A stretch of 64,000 bases of DNA, taken from assembly GCA_035547915.1 (NCBI GenBank), contig DASZTS010000095.1, positions 62,001-126,000 on the forward strand, read 5' to 3'. A program made the translations under genes and the position numbers. Position 1 is the first letter of the stretch; the number at the start of each line of letters is the position of its first letter. The stretch is from DASSFG01 sp035547915 (GTDB taxonomy: Bacteria > Planctomycetota > Planctomycetia > Pirellulales > JAICIG01). Under the pieces are notes generated by a model. It saw only the letters and a list, made by a program, of their open reading frames with translations. It made no database searches and was not told the origin of the DNA. This document shows, one piece after another, positions 37,192-45,823 of the stretch.

Positions 37192-40100
37192 TCAGACCAA
37201 CGCGGCGAAGTCGCCCAATCGATGCACAAACAGCACATCCGGGTCGAGGTGCTCGCGGGCCAACTCGACAAGGTGTTCGTGGTGGGTGAAGAAAATCACT
37301 TGCGTACGCCGCGATACGTTCGCGAGCACGCGCAATGTCGCGAGCGACCGCTGGTTGTCGAAGTTCACCAGAATGTCGTCAACGATCAAGGGCGCCGGCT
37401 CATGTTCATCGAGATAGTTTTCCAGGCTTGCCAACCGCAACGCCAAGTAAAGCTGATCCGCCGTACCGTCGCTCATGCCGTCGACGGTCACGGTCCGGCC
37501 ATCTCGGGCACGGATGCCGACCAGCACCGCGTCACCTCCTTCGTTGTAGTCGGCCCGCAGGCCGGAGAACGACCCGACCGTCAATTCGGCAAACAGCCGG
37601 CTGGCGCGAGCCAACACGGGTCCCTGATTCTTCTCCCGGTAGCGATCGATGGCCGCGCGTAGTACGGCCGATGCCAGCCGCAACCGAACGTAGGTTTCGA
37701 CATCGCCGGTGATCTCGGCCGCCAGACTCTGCGCCTGCTCTTCGGCCTCCGCCGCAGCCGCGCTCGTGTCCATGTCGGCCAGCGCCTTGGTTTCGAGTGT
37801 CGCCGTATTCAACAGAGCGTCACGCTCAGCGGAGAGCTCAGCAAGTCGGCGGCCCAACTCATCGAGTTGGTTTGCCAGGTTATCGGCATCTACTCGGCCG
37901 ACCTCTTCGACAAACTCTTCCAGGGCCGAACCGCCGCTGAGCAATGAGAGCTGCTCGTGGAGGTTTCGCTCACAGAGTTTCAACTCCTTCGCTTGGGCAG
38001 ACCGTTCTTCCAATTCCGGCAGCCGAGCCGGATCGTCGCAATCTGCCTCCTGGCAAAGCGAATCGAGCAGAGAGCGCGCCTGCGCGGCATCCTTCTTCGA
38101 CTGGGCAAGCTGAGCAGCTTGCTTGGCACGCTGCTTCCCGAGTGTCTCCAGTCGTCCGCGGTCTTCGGTAGCCTGGCGGAATTCGGCCAACAGAACATCG
38201 GCCGCTTGATCGACGGCCAACCGGGCGAGCAAGCCGTCCTTGCCCAGAGCGCCGAGGAGCGACCGCGTCTCGCACGCGAATTGCTCAGCTTCGCGGACGA
38301 TCCCCTCGGTCCGTTCGCGGTACCCTTCGGCTTCTGACAGGTGATCGAATAGCGAATCGATCTGCGCCAGCACTTCGTTGGCCTGTTCTGGCAGTGCGCC
38401 CGTCGACAACCCCAGTGGCGCCACGGCGGCCGACCAGCGAGCTTGCCAAGATGCCAATTCACCTTCGGCTGCAACGGCCTTTGCACGTTCGGTCGCCAGC
38501 CGTCGCGCGAGCGTGGCAGCCTCGTCCTCCAGTCGCGTGCGTGCGGCGGCCGCAGCGTCTATCTGGTCGACCAGGAAATGCGAACGTTCGAGTTGTGCGG
38601 CCAACGACTCACCCGGCTGTGTGACCGGTTCTCCCAACGCCTCGAGCGATCGGTTCAGTTCCTGCCGACAACGATCCGCGCGCGCATCACAGGTATCGAC
38701 CGCGGCGCGTTGCTTTCGAATCGCCTCGGATTGGTGCAACAGGGCCTGCAGCTTGCGATCCCAGCCGCGCATCTCGCGAGGCGTGAGCGGCTCGATATTC
38801 GATGCCTGCCAGAGCGCCTGCCATTCGTTAAGAAGCGTACCGCAGACGCCCGCGGCTGCTTCGCGTGAGGCGGCGACCTTGGCCAAGTCGTCGAGACACT
38901 CCTGCCGCTGCGCGAAGAGTGTCGCTCTCGCCGCCACACGATCGGCGTCGCGGCGCAACTCATCGGCGATCGCGTCAGCGTTTTTGAGAGTCTGCTCGAA
39001 GGCATCGGCCAAAACGTCTAATGTGGCATCGCTGCCGGTAAACTCGCGCGTCCCATCGACATCCAAATGACCATCAAGCCACGCAGCGCGGACAAGCTGC
39101 CAACCCTCGTCGCGGTGGCGGCGCGACTCAGCCAGTGCTGCGTCGCTGGGCGGTTCGCCGCCGCGCGCCGCCTGCTCGAGCTGGCGTTCAAGCTGCAACC
39201 GTGTGTTCTCGAGCTTTGTCGACTGTTCCTTAAGCAGGGTCAGGTTTCGTTCGGCCTCGGCCAGGCGACTCTCGAAGGTGTCGATCGTCTCACTCGACGG
39301 CAGGGCAACCGAACTGAGTGCCTCGAGTGTCCCCGTCCACAAAGGCAACCGGGCCAATGCCGTCGCCGCTTGGGCCTCGAGCACCGATAAGTCCGCGGCC
39401 GCAACCGCCCGCTCTTCTTCGATACGGCTGACCGCGGCTGCTCGCCGGAGCACGCTCTTGAGCAGGTCGGCGTTGCGCGCGGGCGGTAACTGCGACAACC
39501 GCTCTTGAGCCGCCGACAAGCTTTCCTCGAGCGCTGCCACCAGGCTGCGCGTCTGGTTCTGCTGGGTGCTCAGCGCCTCGTAGCGATTGCCGAGATTCTG
39601 GATCTCGATGCGTTGTTGCCGCTTGATGCGCAGTGTCTCAACGTCGGCCAAACCCAATTCCGGCCGAAGTTGCTTGAGCAGCCGGCGAGCTTCCCACTCG
39701 GCCTGCTCGCGCCGCGGTGCCACCGTCTCACGCAGGTCGCGTTGTGCCTTGCGATAACTGCCCAGGTTCTTCGCGAGTTCCTCGACCGCATCGGCCCGCT
39801 CTAACAGCGCATCGAAAAACGAATCGAAAGTCCGTTGTGTCTTGTTCGAGCCGGAAGCAGAATAATTGCTATCGATGCTGCGCCCGCTCGTTTCGCCGAC
39901 AAGTTGCGTCATCTGCACGTCGATCTCGGCGATGGCCTCCGCCGCGCTGCGCGCGCCCGTCTCGGCCGATGCCAGCCGGGTGGCAGCATCGCGCCTCCGT
40001 TCGCCGAACCTTTCGGGCAGGATTTGCACCGGTCCGAGCCGGGAGAACTCGGCGATCGTGGCGTTCAACCGAACGACAAGTGGAACCGCTTGGCGGATGC

Positions 40101-40818
40101 GTTCGAGCCGGGCATGTTCCGCCAGGGCCTGCCCCAGCTTGCCGTTGATCTCACTCAGTCCATCCTGTGCTTGCCTCAATGCTCGATCGTGCCCCTCCCA
40201 CTCGCTGCTGGGCAATTGGGCCGCCGTGACCGTCTTTCGCGCCACTTCCCAGGCCGCCAAACGGGCATTGATGCGAGGGTTCTTGGCCCGCGGACTGAAT
40301 AGCTCGCCGGCATCCTTTTCGAGTTGCTCTTGCACGCCTTTGAGGTCGGCGATTCCCGAACCGGCGGAGAACAACACCTGGCCCAGACTGCCTCGGCCTT
40401 CGACGATCTCTCGGCCCCCGCGCACGAGCGCCGCATGGTCGATGCCGAACATCGATTCGAAGGTGTCGCGATCGAGCCGACCCAAGTACCTGGCAAGCAT
40501 ACTTGGCTCGATGATTCGGTTGTCGTCGGGACCACGAAGGTCGTTCTTATTGGCTTTCCGGCGGAGGATTTCGAGGCGGCCGCCATCGCCATTGGTCAAA
40601 ACCCCGCCGACCCGCAGGTTGGCGTAAGGATGGATGAAATCGTCCGACGTGCGCGGCAAGATGCCATAGAGCAGTTGATTCAGGGCCCGCAGCGCCGAAC
40701 TCTTGCCCGCCTCGTTGGGACCGTAAACCAGGTGCAGCCCATACTGGTCGGCGCTCAGGTCGAGCACTTCATCCGTGAACGGGCCGAAGGCCTTGAGATC
40801 GAGTCGTAAGATTTTCAT
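37192..40818 (-). CDS. YhaN-like AAA ATPase (SbcC/Rad50-type coiled-coil protein)
   Basis: A 1208-aa SMC-like protein. The N-terminal head MKILRLDLKAFGPFTDEVLDLS contains Walker A GPNEAGKSS (about 34-42) and FGIDHAALVRGGREIVEGRGSLGQVLFSAGSG, which is characteristic of the YhaN branch. About 900 residues of heptad-rich, alanine/leucine/glutamate sequence form the long coiled coil; a Rad50-type CxxC hook was not seen. The C-terminal head has the signature-like VDGMSDGTADQLYLALRLASLE and Walker B PLIVDDILVNFDN. It should work with the nuclease encoded just upstream as an SbcCD/Mre11-Rad50-like DNA-end processing complex. The 25-base spacing to that gene supports co-expression. Confidence 0.9.
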   Translation of the reverse strand: MKILRLDLKAFGPFTDEVLDLSADQYGLHLVYGPNEAGKSSALRALNQLLYGILPRTSDDFIHPYANLRVGGVLTNGDGGRLEILRRKANKNDLRGPDDNRIIEPSMLARYLGRLDRDTFESMFGIDHAALVRGGREIVEGRGSLGQVLFSAGSGIADLKGVQEQLEKDAGELFSPRAKNPRINARLAAWEVARKTVTAAQLPSSEWEGHDRALRQAQDGLSEINGKLGQALAEHARLERIRQAVPLVVRLNATIAEFSRLGPVQILPERFGERRRDAATRLASAETGARSAAEAIAEIDVQMTQLVGETSGRSIDSNYSASGSNKTQRTFDSFFDALLERADAVEELAKNLGSYRKAQRDLRETVAPRREQAEWEARRLLKQLRPELGLADVETLRIKRQQRIEIQNLGNRYEALSTQQNQTRSLVAALEESLSAAQERLSQLPPARNADLLKSVLRRAAAVSRIEEERAVAAADLSVLEAQAATALARLPLWTGTLEALSSVALPSSETIDTFESRLAEAERNLTLLKEQSTKLENTRLQLERQLEQAARGGEPPSDAALAESRRHRDEGWQLVRAAWLDGHLDVDGTREFTGSDATLDVLADAFEQTLKNADAIADELRRDADRVAARATLFAQRQECLDDLAKVAASREAAAGVCGTLLNEWQALWQASNIEPLTPREMRGWDRKLQALLHQSEAIRKQRAAVDTCDARADRCRQELNRSLEALGEPVTQPGESLAAQLERSHFLVDQIDAAAAARTRLEDEAATLARRLATERAKAVAAEGELASWQARWSAAVAPLGLSTGALPEQANEVLAQIDSLFDHLSEAEGYRERTEGIVREAEQFACETRSLLGALGKDGLLARLAVDQAADVLLAEFRQATEDRGRLETLGKQRAKQAAQLAQSKKDAAQARSLLDSLCQEADCDDPARLPELEERSAQAKELKLCERNLHEQLSLLSGGSALEEFVEEVGRVDADNLANQLDELGRRLAELSAERDALLNTATLETKALADMDTSAAAAEAEEQAQSLAAEITGDVETYVRLRLASAVLRAAIDRYREKNQGPVLARASRLFAELTVGSFSGLRADYNEGGDAVLVGIRARDGRTVTVDGMSDGTADQLYLALRLASLENYLDEHEPAPLIVDDILVNFDNQRSLATLRVLANVSRRTQVIFFTHHEHLVELAREHLDPDVLFVHRLGDFAALV

Positions 40819-40843
40819 CAGAACGATTCCAGGCAGCAGCCGC

Positions 40844-42115
40844 TCATCCGATCGTCGTTGCGTTCCTGTCGAGCAACCGGGCCACGAGCAACGGTTGCAC
40901 CTGGTCGAGGAGCGGAATCAGGCTCCGCGGATCATCCAGCCGTAGTGAGTCATCGAGTTCTTTGAGCTCGCCGGGCAGCTTGCGAGCCAGGTCGACGAGT
41001 TCGGCGCCCAATCTTTCCAGGCCGACGGAGTCGTGGCGCAACTCGGCGATGTATTGCACCAACTCGGCCAGCGGGCCGTCCTCGGCCGCCAAGTCAATCT
41101 CTCGCGGGGGAGAGGTTTGGAACCGAATCTTCTCGATCCACACGTTGCCCTGTCCTAGCCCCTGCGCAGCGGCCCGCAGTTCGCTCGTCCAATGTTGCGG
41201 ATTGGCGGCAACCTTCTCGTGCGCCCTGCATCGCCCGGCAATCTCGATGCGCGCCGCGATCGGCCGCCCGTCGCTGTCGGCAACCAGCCTTTTGAGCGAC
41301 TGCAACGCCCGTTCGACCATCGCGTCGCCGTCCTCAACACCCGCGACATCGACGCGACACGGCTCCCAACGCAACACGTCGAGCGGCTCGAATCGTACAT
41401 CGGACTGTCCGCGGTCATCGACCGTCACCACCAGACAGCCCTTGGCCCCCGCCTCGCGAATATGCCGACCCTGGATGTTGCCGGAGAAGTGGATCTGCGG
41501 ATCGTCCCAAACCGCGCCGCGCTGGTGGATGTGCCCCAGGGCCCAGTAATCGTACTGCTTGCCACGCAGATCATCGTGCCCGCACTCGGCATAATTGGCG
41601 TGGGCCGTGTTGCCGCCGCCCGCGGACGTGTGCAGCATACCGACGTTGAAGTTGCCGGGCACCCGCTTTGGATAGGCTTGGGCCAGGTTGTCGGTGCACG
41701 CGGCGGTGGCAAAGCCCTGCCCATGGATCGATACGCCCCATTCGTCGAGCGAGTGCGTCTCCGGTCGCTTGGACGATAACCGGACGACGTTATCGGGAAG
41801 CCGCAACGAGCGAGTCATCTTGTTGGCGGCATCGTGGTTGCCGGCGATCAGGAAGACCGGGATGCGGGCGTCGCGCAGCCTGCACATCTCCGCCACGAAA
41901 AAAAGTCCCGTGCGGTGATCGCGCCAGTCGCCGTCGTAGAGGTCGCCGGCGAACAATACGAAGGCGACTTCTTCGTCGATGGCCAGCGAAACGAGGTTCT
42001 GGAGGGCCCGCCGCGTGGCTCCGCGAATTTCCTCGATCGGTGCGCCCTCGTAGCGTTCCAGCCCCTTGAGCGGGCTGTCGAGGTGAACGTCGGCAGCGTG
42101 AATGAACTTGAACAT
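40844..42115 (-). CDS. YhaO-like DNA repair exonuclease (Mre11/SbcD-type metallophosphoesterase)
   Basis: 423 aa from the ATG at 42115 (MFKFIHAADVHLDSPLKG). All phosphoesterase motifs are present: DVHLD (D9, H11), FAGDLYDGD, IAGNHDAANK, and GHDD...WALGHIHQRG for the two metal ions. The C-terminal half is a capping domain with a basic surface, ending in a leucine-rich stretch that may bind the coiled coil of the ATPase. It is the first gene of the minus-strand unit with the YhaN-like ATPase and UbiD. The pair would cut or resect DNA ends; substrate specificity is not readable from the sequence. Confidence 0.9.
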   Translation of the reverse strand: MFKFIHAADVHLDSPLKGLERYEGAPIEEIRGATRRALQNLVSLAIDEEVAFVLFAGDLYDGDWRDHRTGLFFVAEMCRLRDARIPVFLIAGNHDAANKMTRSLRLPDNVVRLSSKRPETHSLDEWGVSIHGQGFATAACTDNLAQAYPKRVPGNFNVGMLHTSAGGGNTAHANYAECGHDDLRGKQYDYWALGHIHQRGAVWDDPQIHFSGNIQGRHIREAGAKGCLVVTVDDRGQSDVRFEPLDVLRWEPCRVDVAGVEDGDAMVERALQSLKRLVADSDGRPIAARIEIAGRCRAHEKVAANPQHWTSELRAAAQGLGQGNVWIEKIRFQTSPPREIDLAAEDGPLAELVQYIAELRHDSVGLERLGAELVDLARKLPGELKELDDSLRLDDPRSLIPLLDQVQPLLVARLLDRNATTIG

Positions 42116-42400
42116 CCGTGATCCGTCCACGATACCGCAGCGGGTACACCTGCACAAGTGTTCCCGCAGATTCTTGTTATCGGCCCGGGTACCGCCCCGG
42201 ATCGACGGCCAGGTCTGGGGGCGGCCCTGCAAGCCTTACGTGCGTTGCTCCCTGCTTGCAAAACCTTGCCCGACAACGAACAATAGTAACCGTGGCGGTG
42301 CAGCGCCGCACTACTTTCCTAGGCCGAACCGGCGGCCTTGGCGGGCAGCCTGCGCGTGTCTCCCCCCTCTCAACGCCCTCCTGTATCAGGAATCGACAGA

Positions 42401-44431
42401 ATGTGTGCCATGACGGCTGAAGACCGTGGCGTCTCGAACCGCATTCAGAACGGCTTTGCGGCCCGGTCTCCGCGCCGCCGAAACGGTGGCGGTTGGTTGA
42501 CGTGGTTGCTTTCGTTCTTGGGCGCGTTGGCTCTGGGAGGCGGTCTTTATTTCGCCTATACCCATTATTCCAGCGCCGCGACCGTCGACTTCGGTCACGT
42601 GCTGGTCACGCCCGTCAAGAAATCGGACCTGTTGATCACCGTGACGGAAGACGGCAACGTCGAGAGCGCGAAGAATATCGAGTTGCGCTGCAAGGTGCCC
42701 GGCCCGATCACCATTCTGAGCATCGTCGATGACGGCAAGCACGTGGAAAAGGACGACGTGCTGGCCGAACTCGATTCGTACACGACCGACGAGTCGATCC
42801 GAGACCAACAGATCCTCGTGGCCAAGTCCGAGGCGTCGAAAATCAAATCGTCGAAGGACTTCGCAGCGGCCGAGATTGCGGTGGACGAATACGACAAAGG
42901 CACGTTCGTGCAATCGTTGCAACAGCTCGAAGCCAATATCACGGTCGCCAAGCAGAATCTATCGAGCGCCGAAAACCTGCTGCACTACAGCCGTAAGATG
43001 CACCGCAAGGGATATGTCACGCAACTCGACGTCGAGTCGAAGGAATTCGCCGTCGAGCAGGCGAAGCTCAATCTCGGCGTGGCCGAGACGCAGAAAGAGG
43101 TGCTGGAGAAATACACCAAGGCGAAGACGCTCGAAGGACTGATCAGCGTGCGAGATAGCGCCAAGGCCCTGATGAAGTCGGACGAAGCGGCCTATCAAAA
43201 AGAGGTCGGGAAGCTGGAGCGACTGCAAAAACAACTCGAGGGTTGCACGATCCGCGCGCCGCAAAATGGGATGGTGGTTTGGGCCAACGATATGTCGGGC
43301 GGCGGGCGCCGTGGAGACCAAGGTCCGAAGATCGACCTCGGTGCGAGCGTGCAACAAAACCAAGTGATCTTCAAGTTGCCCGACCTGAAGCACATGCAGG
43401 TCAAGACGTTGGTGCATGAGACGAAGGTCGATCAGCTTCGCATCGGCATGCGAGCCCGAGTGAAGATCCAAGACCGTGAGTTCCAGGGGGAGATCGGAGC
43501 GATCGCCAATCAACCCGAACCGGGCAATTTTTTTAGCTCCGCGGTCAAAGAATACGCCACGATCGTGAAGATCGACGGCGAACCGGAAGGCCTGAAACCG
43601 GGCATGACCGCGGAAGTCGAAATCTTGATCGACGAGCGGAAGGCTGCGCTTCAGGTGCCGGTGCAGTGCGTCGTGGAGTCGGGTAACAAGTTTCACGCAT
43701 ATGTCAGGACCCCGAACGGCATCGAGCCGCGCGACTTGGTGTTGGGGGGCACCAACGATACCGTGATCGAAGTGGTTGATGGGCTGAAGGAGGGCGAGCA
43801 GGTGTTGCTCAACCCACGTGCCGACGTTCCGGAGGTCGCAGACTCGGACGCAGAAGCCGAGGCGATTGACGTGAGCAAGCGGTTTGGAACGGCCAGGCCC
43901 AAAGCGGATGCCGCCGCTCCGGGCAATGCTGCCGGTGCGGGTCCGGGCGGTGGTCCCCCTGGCGAAGGCGGTGGTCGGCGACGCGGCCCTGGAGGGCCCG
44001 GAGGTGACATGCAAGGCGGGCCGGGCGGCGGTGGATTCGGCGGCGGTGGGCCCGGTGGAGGATTTGGCGGCAGTGGAGGTCCAGGAGCCGGAGGTGGCGG
44101 TGGCGGTGGTGGCGGTGGCGGTGGTGGCGGACCGGGGGGTAATCGTCGTCCACGCTCGTTCAAAGAGATGGACACGAACAGCGACGGCAAACTCACGGTC
44201 GATGAGTTGTCGGAGCGCATGCAGCCAATCTTCGGCATGATGGATGCCAACAGCGACGGGGCCGTTGACGAGGCAGAGCACAAGGAATTCCGGGCGAACA
44301 TGGAACGACGGCGCCAGGAAGGGGGCGGCGGTGGCTTCGGCGGGCCGGGCGGTGGCGGTTTCGGCGGACCGGGTGGTGGCGGTTTCGGCGGACCGGGTGG
44401 CGGCGGCGGACCGCCGGGCGGTGGTCAGTAA
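42401..44431 (+). CDS. Periplasmic adaptor (HlyD/MacA-like) with glycine-rich EF-hand tail
   Basis: 676 aa from the ATG at 42401, which has AGGA 9 bases upstream. A short cytoplasmic N-terminus and one membrane helix (about 31-55) lead into the adaptor body. This has a lipoyl-like half (VPGPITILSIVDDGKHVEKDDVLAELDS), a long alpha-hairpin (about 150-290), the second half (LEGCTIRAPQNGMVVWAND) and a beta-barrel (GMRARVKIQDREFQGEIGAI). Beyond about residue 505 the protein is unusual: a glycine/proline run, two EF-hand loops (DTNSDGKLTVDE at 591, DANSDGAVDEAE at 615) and a second glycine-rich repeat (GFGGPGGGG units) to the end. It is followed 3 bases later by its permease gene. Confidence 0.88.
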   Translation: MCAMTAEDRGVSNRIQNGFAARSPRRRNGGGWLTWLLSFLGALALGGGLYFAYTHYSSAATVDFGHVLVTPVKKSDLLITVTEDGNVESAKNIELRCKVPGPITILSIVDDGKHVEKDDVLAELDSYTTDESIRDQQILVAKSEASKIKSSKDFAAAEIAVDEYDKGTFVQSLQQLEANITVAKQNLSSAENLLHYSRKMHRKGYVTQLDVESKEFAVEQAKLNLGVAETQKEVLEKYTKAKTLEGLISVRDSAKALMKSDEAAYQKEVGKLERLQKQLEGCTIRAPQNGMVVWANDMSGGGRRGDQGPKIDLGASVQQNQVIFKLPDLKHMQVKTLVHETKVDQLRIGMRARVKIQDREFQGEIGAIANQPEPGNFFSSAVKEYATIVKIDGEPEGLKPGMTAEVEILIDERKAALQVPVQCVVESGNKFHAYVRTPNGIEPRDLVLGGTNDTVIEVVDGLKEGEQVLLNPRADVPEVADSDAEAEAIDVSKRFGTARPKADAAAPGNAAGAGPGGGPPGEGGGRRRGPGGPGGDMQGGPGGGGFGGGGPGGGFGGSGGPGAGGGGGGGGGGGGGGPGGNRRPRSFKEMDTNSDGKLTVDELSERMQPIFGMMDANSDGAVDEAEHKEFRANMERRRQEGGGGGFGGPGGGGFGGPGGGGFGGPGGGGGPPGGGQ

Positions 44432-44434
44432 AGC

Positions 44435-45766
44435 ATGCTCGGCGCGAGATTCATCCAGACGCTGCGGTTGGGCGTCAAAAGTCTGCTGCTGCACAAGCTC
44501 CGCTCCGTGCTGGCCGTGCTCGGCATCATGATCGGAGTCACGGCCGTCATCTGGTTGGTGGCGATGGGCGAGGGAGTGAGCTACCAGGCCCAACAGCAGA
44601 TCAAGGATCTCGGGGCCGACAACATCATCATCCGTAGTATCAAGCCGTCGGGCCAATCCAGCGGCGCCAGCTCCAGTTTCTATGTCAGCTATGGCGTGTT
44701 GCGCGACGATTTCAAGCGCATCGTCACCACCATTCCGACCGTCAAGCGGGCCACGCCCTTACGCGAGCTATCGAAGGAGGCTCGCCGTATCGAGCACACC
44801 TGTGAGATCCGGTTGGTCGGTTGCACGCCGGCCTACCAGGGGATGAACAACTTGCGGTTGGCGCGGGGACGGTTCTTGACCGACCGCGATCTGACCCGTG
44901 TCGACAACGTCTGCGTGTTGGCCCACGAGACGGCCGTGCAACTCTTCCCCTACGAAGATCCTATCAACAAGGCCATTCAGGTCGACAAGGACTTCTATGT
45001 CGTCGTGGGCGTCACTCACGAACGACAAGCATCGGGGAACATCGGCGGCAGTTTCACCGGCCAAGACTACAACAAGGACGTCTACATTCCGCTGGAGACG
45101 TTGCGCGCCCGCATCGGCGATCAGGTGATGACCAGCAAGGCCGGCAGCCGCGAAGGCGAGATCGTTCAGCTCAGCCAATTGACGGTGACGGTCGGCGACA
45201 TCTCGGAGGTCGAGGAGACGGCGGCCGTCATCAAGCTGCTGCTCAAGAAGTTCCACAAGCAGGAGGACTACTCGATCATCGTGCCGAAGGAATTGCTCAG
45301 GCAGGCCGAAATCCTGCAAAAGATGTTCGGCTTCCTGTCGGTGGTGATCGCCGGCATCTCGCTGCTGGTCGGCGGCATCGGCATCATGAACATCATGCTC
45401 GCCACCGTGACCGAACGCACCCGCGAGATCGGCATCCGCCGCGCGTTGGGCGCCAAACGTCGCGACATCATTCAGCAGTTTCTGTCAGAAACCATCGTGC
45501 TCTCGGCGACGGGCGGCTTGTGCGGCGTGGGCTTGGGCTACCTCTGCAGTCCGGCGGTGGCCTTCATCCTCTGGTTCATGAAGAGGTGCTTTCCCGACCT
45601 GATGCGCGGCCTGCCGGCCGTGGTGCAGCAACTCGAGCCGCTGATCGCCACCTGGTCGGTACTCGCGGCCTTTTCCATCTCGGTGCTGGTCGGCGTGGTG
45701 TTCGGCATCTACCCTGCCCAACGCGCCGCCATGATGGATCCCATCGAAGCGCTCCGCCACGAGTAG
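44435..45766 (+). CDS. MacB-type ABC transporter permease
   Basis: A 443-aa protein with the MacB_PCD/FtsX layout. Membrane helix 1 (LRSVLAVLGIMIGVTAVIWLVAMGEG) is followed by a large periplasmic domain (about 50-290), then three helices (LSVVIAGISLLVGGIGIMNIMLATV, LSATGGLCGVGLGYLC and LAAFSISVLVGVVFGIYPA) and the conserved tail RAAMMDPIEALRHE. The coupling loop VTERTREIGIRRALGA, which contacts the ATPase, is intact. MacB systems use ATP to push substrates from the periplasm through an adaptor and an outer-membrane channel. The adaptor gene lies directly upstream, but no ATPase gene is adjacent, so the ATPase must be encoded elsewhere. Confidence 0.92.
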   Translation: MLGARFIQTLRLGVKSLLLHKLRSVLAVLGIMIGVTAVIWLVAMGEGVSYQAQQQIKDLGADNIIIRSIKPSGQSSGASSSFYVSYGVLRDDFKRIVTTIPTVKRATPLRELSKEARRIEHTCEIRLVGCTPAYQGMNNLRLARGRFLTDRDLTRVDNVCVLAHETAVQLFPYEDPINKAIQVDKDFYVVVGVTHERQASGNIGGSFTGQDYNKDVYIPLETLRARIGDQVMTSKAGSREGEIVQLSQLTVTVGDISEVEETAAVIKLLLKKFHKQEDYSIIVPKELLRQAEILQKMFGFLSVVIAGISLLVGGIGIMNIMLATVTERTREIGIRRALGAKRRDIIQQFLSETIVLSATGGLCGVGLGYLCSPAVAFILWFMKRCFPDLMRGLPAVVQQLEPLIATWSVLAAFSISVLVGVVFGIYPAQRAAMMDPIEALRHE

Positions 45767-45823
45767 CCGCGCAAGCAGACGCTCAGACGAAGCCCACTCT
45801 GGCGCGGATCGCCGACCCGGATC

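Noticed and set aside
43920..44140. Short GGT/GGC repeats that could be taken for a CRISPR or satellite array
   Set aside because: They are in-frame glycine codons of the adaptor tail, with no spacer structure.
42959..44656. Long minus-strand open frame (565 codons) opposite the adaptor gene
   Set aside because: It mirrors the adaptor and the start of the permease gene, is rich in H, R, T and A from the GC-rich complement, and shows no family motif.
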